Assembly: GCA_016934895.1 (NCBI GenBank)
Contig: JAFGRZ010000246.1
Coordinates: forward strand, 1-7,783
Direction of reading: 5' to 3'
Source of the DNA: Candidatus Aminicenantota bacterium
Lineage (GTDB): Bacteria > Acidobacteriota > Aminicenantia > Aminicenantales > UBA8522
Length of the DNA: 7,783 bases
A model generated the notes under the pieces. The model was not told the origin of the DNA, searched no databases, and saw only the letters and a program-made list of their open reading frames with translations. The stretch's first letter is position 1, and every line of letters begins with the position of its first letter. Positions 4,549 through 7,783 of this stretch are shown piece after piece. Position numbers and translations under genes: made by a program.

Positions 4549-7416
4549 ATGATTCTATCAATTCACAAGAAGTGCCCGAATTGCGGGTTCGAGAATCCGG
4601 AAGCCGCCAAATTCTGCAATGAATGCGGCTCCAAGCTGTCTCCCCCAGAAACCGTCACTTCTGTCGAGTCCGGTGAAGCCGCGGCCGCCGCCGCTTCGCC
4701 GCCGCCGGAGCTCGCCGTAACACCGTCAAAGCCACTGGGAATGGAGTCCGAACCTGTTTCGTCTTCTGCTAGGATAACCCCGCCCCCTATGATTCTTCTT
4801 GAGATCCCGGACTCTTCGCACCTTTTGCCCCCGTCCCCGGCTTCACTTGCCATAGGAAAAACGGCCGCCGCGACTGAAGTTTCTCTGAGCCCCCCTCCCA
4901 CAACACCCCCTGAGCCGGCTTCTCCCGGCCCCGAGGCGGATATAGCGCCGGAGGATGTCTCTGTCGAAGTGAAGAAGCCGGACCCGCCGTTCGGCGAGCG
5001 CTTCAGGATCATCGAAGAGCTGGGAGAAGGCGGCCTGGGAACCGTCTACAAGGTCTTCGACAAAGCCATGGAAAGAGAGTTGGCGCTCAAATCCATCAAG
5101 CCGGAGATCATCGAAAACAGAGACGTTTTCGAAGGTTTCAGCCGGGAAATGAAGATCGAGCGCGGCATCGTCCACAAGAACGTCGCACGCGTATTCGAGC
5201 TCAATGCGCTTCCGCAAACTCCTTTCATCACCATGGAATATGTCCCGGGCTGTGACCTCAAATCCATGATCAAAGGGAAAAAAGGCCTGCCGGTCATGGA
5301 AGCGTTCGCCATCGCCAGGCAGATATTCAGCGGCCTGGCGGAGGTCCACCGCAAGGGGACGCTTCACCTCGACCTTCGCTCCGACAACATCCTCATAGAC
5401 AAGGAAGGGACCGCCAAGATCATGGACCTGGGCATCGCCCGCCTGTTCCGCTCCAAAGGGATCACCCGGGGGGTCGCCGGGATGCCGCAATATATGAGTC
5501 CGGAACAGATGGAAGGCCGGGAGGCCGACGCCGGATCCGATATTTACGCGGCCGGCGTTGTTCTCTACGAAATGCTCACGGGAAGCCTGCCGCCCGTCGG
5601 TCAGCCTCCCCGGGCTCCCCGCGAACTCAACCCGGGTATCCCGAACAACCTCAGCCTCCTGGTCCTCAAGTGCCTTGAGAGTGACAAAGAGACACGCTAT
5701 AAGACGGTTGCGGCCGTCTTGGAAGAACTCGAGCGGATGGAGGATGAGATCCGCCAAGCCGCCGTCGAAGCTCCCGCAGCGCCGCCCGCCGTGAAGCCGG
5801 CCGTCTTCGTCCCAGATGAAGAGCCGCCTCCGCCGGCGCCACAAGCGACTTCAGAAGTCCTCGCCCGGCCGAAAAAAACAGCCCAGAGAAAATGGGCTGG
5901 AACCGGGTTTGCCATCCCGAGAAAGTATCTATTCACCGCATTGTTTGCCCTTGCCGCCGTCATCCTCGTCGTCTTTCTCTGGAGGGTCGTTTTCACTTCC
6001 TCTGAAGGGCCGGCTCCTGGAGCTCCCAAGCCCGCCCGGATATCGTTGGCCGTGCTTCCGCTTGAAGACCTGGAACCGGATGGGAGCCATGAACATCTGG
6101 GCGATGTCACCGCTGAAGCGCTGACCCGGGCGCTTAAAAAGATGAGCCGACTCCATGTGCTCGACGAGGAGTCTTCATTCTCACTCAAGGGCGCCCGCCG
6201 CGACGGACGATCGATCGGACGGCAACTCCAGGTCGATCGTTATCTTGACGGTGGCCTTCTGGTGCAGGGAAAAAACCTTCATGTCGAGGTCAGACTCGTC
6301 GGGACGGACTCCGGCGCGGTCCTCTGGTCGGATCAGTACGATCGGACAGAGGAGCAACTCCCGAGTGTCATCGAAGAAATCGGCCGGGCAGTCGCCGAGA
6401 AGCTCGAGCCGGCTCGGCCGCCTGAGCAGGCGCCTGCGAGCGGTGATGCGGCGCCTCTGAACTTCGAAGCCTTCAACGCTTACGCCCAAGGCCGTTGGTT
6501 GGCCAGGAAAGGCGGAGCGGAGAACCTCGAAAAAGCGTTGGAGCATTTCGACAACGCCACCGCCAAAGAGCCCCGCTTTGCTCTCGCCTTCGCGGGGCTG
6601 GCGGATACTTTTATCCGGCTGGCGGACGGCCGGCATTGGCCGCCGGATAGGGCCTACCCAAAGGCCAAAGCCGCGGCTCTGAAGGCCCTGCTGATCGATC
6701 AGCGTCTCGCTGAGGCCCACGTTGCTGTCGCCAAGGTCAAAATGGTTTACGAATGGGATTTTGCCGGTGCCGAGAAGGGTCTCCGGGAGGCCTTGAGGCT
6801 CGACCCGGATTGCGCCCCGGCTCACCAATCGTTAGCGGCCCTGCTTTCCGCCCAAGGCAGGAACAGCGAAGCTATCCACCAAATTCGGGCCGCTCAATCG
6901 TTGAATCCCCGGTCTTCCCCGCTCAAAGCCAAGGTGGGGGAAATCCTCTACTTCGCCAGACTTTACGAGGAGGCGGACGCCGAGATCAAGAAGGCCCTGG
7001 CGACAGATCCTCTCTACCCCGGCCATCATCACAATGCCGGCCTGCTCCAGATCCACAGGGACCGATACGAGGATGCCATCCTATCGCTTCGCCGGGCGGC
7101 CGAACTGGGAGCGGATCCCGAAGAAACCGATCTCCTCCTGGCCCATATCTATGCCCGTCAAGGAAGAAGGGCGGATGTGGGACGCATTCTCACCGCAGCC
7201 CTTCAGTCGGCAAAAAAAAATGGCGTTCAGCAGGTCTCTATCGCCTCGGTCTATGCGGGTCTTAACGACAGGGAGCAGGTCATCGCCTGCCTGGAAATCT
7301 CCCACCGCAAGCGGGAACCCGGGTTGCTGTTGTTAAAGGTCAACCCGATGTTCGATCTGGTCCGCGCCGATCCCCGTTTCATCGGCCTGCTGCAGAAGAT
7401 CGGCCTGGGGAATTGA
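4549..7416 (+). CDS. Membrane Ser/Thr protein kinase with zinc ribbon, TolB-like and TPR domains
   Basis: This 955-residue protein is a Hanks-type (Pkn-like) kinase. In order: a zinc ribbon C9xxC12/C23xxC26; a Pro/Ala/Ser-rich linker (about 31-149); a kinase domain (about 152-400); a second proline-rich linker; one membrane helix (about 461-482) preceded by basic residues, so the kinase should be cytoplasmic; a TolB/FlgO-like domain (about 498-620, starting ISLAVLPLEDL); and about seven or eight TPR-type helical repeats (638 to about 940) that would be extracytoplasmic. The kinase has the glycine loop GEGGLG (159-164), Lys181, probable helix-C Glu200, catalytic Asp275, Asn280, DLG (293-295) and SPE (317-319). 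The catalytic loop is unusual, HLDLRSDN for HRDLKPxN, so it is a non-RD kinase with Lys replaced by Arg277. The residues most needed for catalysis are kept, so it may be active, but this is untested. The start is supported by GAGGTG eight bases upstream. Function is probably signalling across the membrane, with TPRs sensing or recruiting partners. Confidence 0.9.
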   Translation: MILSIHKKCPNCGFENPEAAKFCNECGSKLSPPETVTSVESGEAAAAAASPPPELAVTPSKPLGMESEPVSSSARITPPPMILLEIPDSSHLLPPSPASLAIGKTAAATEVSLSPPPTTPPEPASPGPEADIAPEDVSVEVKKPDPPFGERFRIIEELGEGGLGTVYKVFDKAMERELALKSIKPEIIENRDVFEGFSREMKIERGIVHKNVARVFELNALPQTPFITMEYVPGCDLKSMIKGKKGLPVMEAFAIARQIFSGLAEVHRKGTLHLDLRSDNILIDKEGTAKIMDLGIARLFRSKGITRGVAGMPQYMSPEQMEGREADAGSDIYAAGVVLYEMLTGSLPPVGQPPRAPRELNPGIPNNLSLLVLKCLESDKETRYKTVAAVLEELERMEDEIRQAAVEAPAAPPAVKPAVFVPDEEPPPPAPQATSEVLARPKKTAQRKWAGTGFAIPRKYLFTALFALAAVILVVFLWRVVFTSSEGPAPGAPKPARISLAVLPLEDLEPDGSHEHLGDVTAEALTRALKKMSRLHVLDEESSFSLKGARRDGRSIGRQLQVDRYLDGGLLVQGKNLHVEVRLVGTDSGAVLWSDQYDRTEEQLPSVIEEIGRAVAEKLEPARPPEQAPASGDAAPLNFEAFNAYAQGRWLARKGGAENLEKALEHFDNATAKEPRFALAFAGLADTFIRLADGRHWPPDRAYPKAKAAALKALLIDQRLAEAHVAVAKVKMVYEWDFAGAEKGLREALRLDPDCAPAHQSLAALLSAQGRNSEAIHQIRAAQSLNPRSSPLKAKVGEILYFARLYEEADAEIKKALATDPLYPGHHHNAGLLQIHRDRYEDAILSLRRAAELGADPEETDLLLAHIYARQGRRADVGRILTAALQSAKKNGVQQVSIASVYAGLNDREQVIACLEISHRKREPGLLLLKVNPMFDLVRADPRFIGLLQKIGLGN

Positions 7417-7425
7417 ACGCCCAGT

Positions 7426-7783
7426 TCATTCGCCGGGATATTCCCGGATCATGATGTTCCGGAACCAGACGGCATCACCGTGATCCTGGAGAACGATGTG
7501 TCCCCTGCGCTTCTCGGCGAATGCCGGAATGTCGCGATATTTGCTCGCCGCGATGAGACCATCCATCTCGCGCGTTCCGAGATCGAATTCGAGGACCTTC
7601 CGGCCGTTCAGCCAGTGCTCGCCGTGACGGCCGCGAAAGACGATCCGGGCCTTATTGAACTCGCCGACGGATTTAAGAATCTTGCTCTGCGGAGCGATCA
7701 AGTCATAGAGGGCGGCGGCCGTCCTGTTGGGACCGACCAGGGCATCGGGATTTAAACCGTCGTCGATGATCTGGTACTCAAAC
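7426..7783 (-). CDS. DUF1080 / 3-keto-disaccharide hydrolase-family protein (5' end missing)
   Basis: The minus-strand frame is open from the window edge to the TGA at 7428-7426, giving the last 118 residues of a protein that begins beyond 7783. The visible part starts FEYQIIDDGLNPDA and continues with LYDLIAP, ARIVFRGRHGEHWLNG, IVLQDHGDAVWFRN and the end IREYPGE. This is the C-terminal half of the concanavalin-like jelly-roll domain PF06439 (DUF1080, named 3-keto-disaccharide hydrolase), whose members are usually secreted and about 200-250 residues long. An internal TTG at 7701-7699 could be taken as a start, but the family match extends well upstream of it, so it is not. Some relatives cleave 3-keto-glycosides made by Gfo/Idh/MocA-type dehydrogenases; whether this one does is inference. 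The signal peptide, if any, lies outside the window. It converges on the kinase gene with a nine-base gap. Confidence 0.85.
   Translation of the reverse strand, partial: FEYQIIDDGLNPDALVGPNRTAAALYDLIAPQSKILKSVGEFNKARIVFRGRHGEHWLNGRKVLEFDLGTREMDGLIAASKYRDIPAFAEKRRGHIVLQDHGDAVWFRNIMIREYPGE
7433..7447. terminator. Hairpin at the convergent junction, possible transcription stop
   Basis: CCGGGA (7433-7438) and TCCCGG (7442-7447) make a perfect six-bp, GC-rich stem with the loop TAT, 17 bases past the kinase stop and inside the last codons of the opposing DUF1080 gene. No T-tract follows on either strand, so it is not a classical Rho-independent terminator. It may slow polymerase or protect the 3' end of the mRNA. 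A second arm, TCCGG (7458-7462), can compete for CCGGA (7444-7448). Coding constraint (Tyr-Pro-Gly) explains part of it. Confidence 0.25.

Noticed and set aside
4843..5844. A 333-codon minus-strand frame across the kinase domain
   Set aside because: It is a mirror of the clearly conserved kinase frame, with no start signal and no recognisable domain.
7699..7701. TTG as the start of a complete 91-residue protein at the right edge
   Set aside because: The frame stays open to the window edge and the upstream residues (EYQIIDD, LYDLIAP) match the DUF1080 family, so the gene is simply cut by the window.

Overview
The window looks like chromosomal DNA of a GC-rich (about 60% by eye, not counted), free-living Gram-negative-type bacterium. 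Evidence for that cell type is a lipoprotein signal peptide, a Tat signal peptide and a one-pass membrane kinase with a large extracytoplasmic half. The kinase layout (zinc ribbon, Ser/Thr kinase, one membrane helix, TolB/FlgO-like domain, TPR repeats), together with secreted Gfo/Idh/MocA and DUF1080 proteins and a lipoprotein proline-iminopeptidase-type hydrolase, is what I would expect from Acidobacteriota, most likely Candidatus Aminicenantes. This lineage call is inference from family knowledge, not a database result. I see no tRNA, rRNA, CRISPR array, insertion sequence or phage gene.

Layout, left to right. Positions 1-189 hold at most the last codons of an upstream gene and then a good sigma70-type promoter (129-157). 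An alpha/beta hydrolase lipoprotein of the proline iminopeptidase (S33) family follows at 190-1227. It converges, with a 3-base gap, on a minus-strand M48 (HtpX-like) membrane metalloprotease (1231-2946) that carries a GYF_2-like segment and two zinc ribbons at its C-terminus. A 154-base divergent region (2947-3100) holds back-to-back promoters and a palindromic leader. A Tat-exported Gfo/Idh/MocA oxidoreductase with a four-cysteine cluster follows (3101-4444). A 104-base gap with a promoter and a leader dyad precedes a 955-residue membrane Ser/Thr kinase (4549-7416). This kinase converges, with a 9-base gap, on a DUF1080 (3-keto-disaccharide hydrolase) gene that runs off the right edge (7426-7783, minus).

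How the genes may work together: this is not one operon. Four of the five genes have their own recognisable promoter (the start of the fifth lies outside the window), and strands alternate. The clearest functional theme is envelope work: a lipoprotein peptidase or amidase, a membrane quality-control protease, and a transmembrane signalling kinase. The second theme is sugar modification, because a Gfo/Idh/MocA oxidoreductase that could oxidise a glycoside and a DUF1080 protein that could hydrolyse the 3-keto product lie about 3 kb apart on opposite strands. The features most worth a second look are the altered catalytic loop of the kinase (HLDLRSDN in place of the usual HRDLKPxN), the protease/zinc-ribbon fusion, the cysteine cluster in the oxidoreductase, and the paired leader structures. 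I do not see a clear undescribed multi-gene system here.
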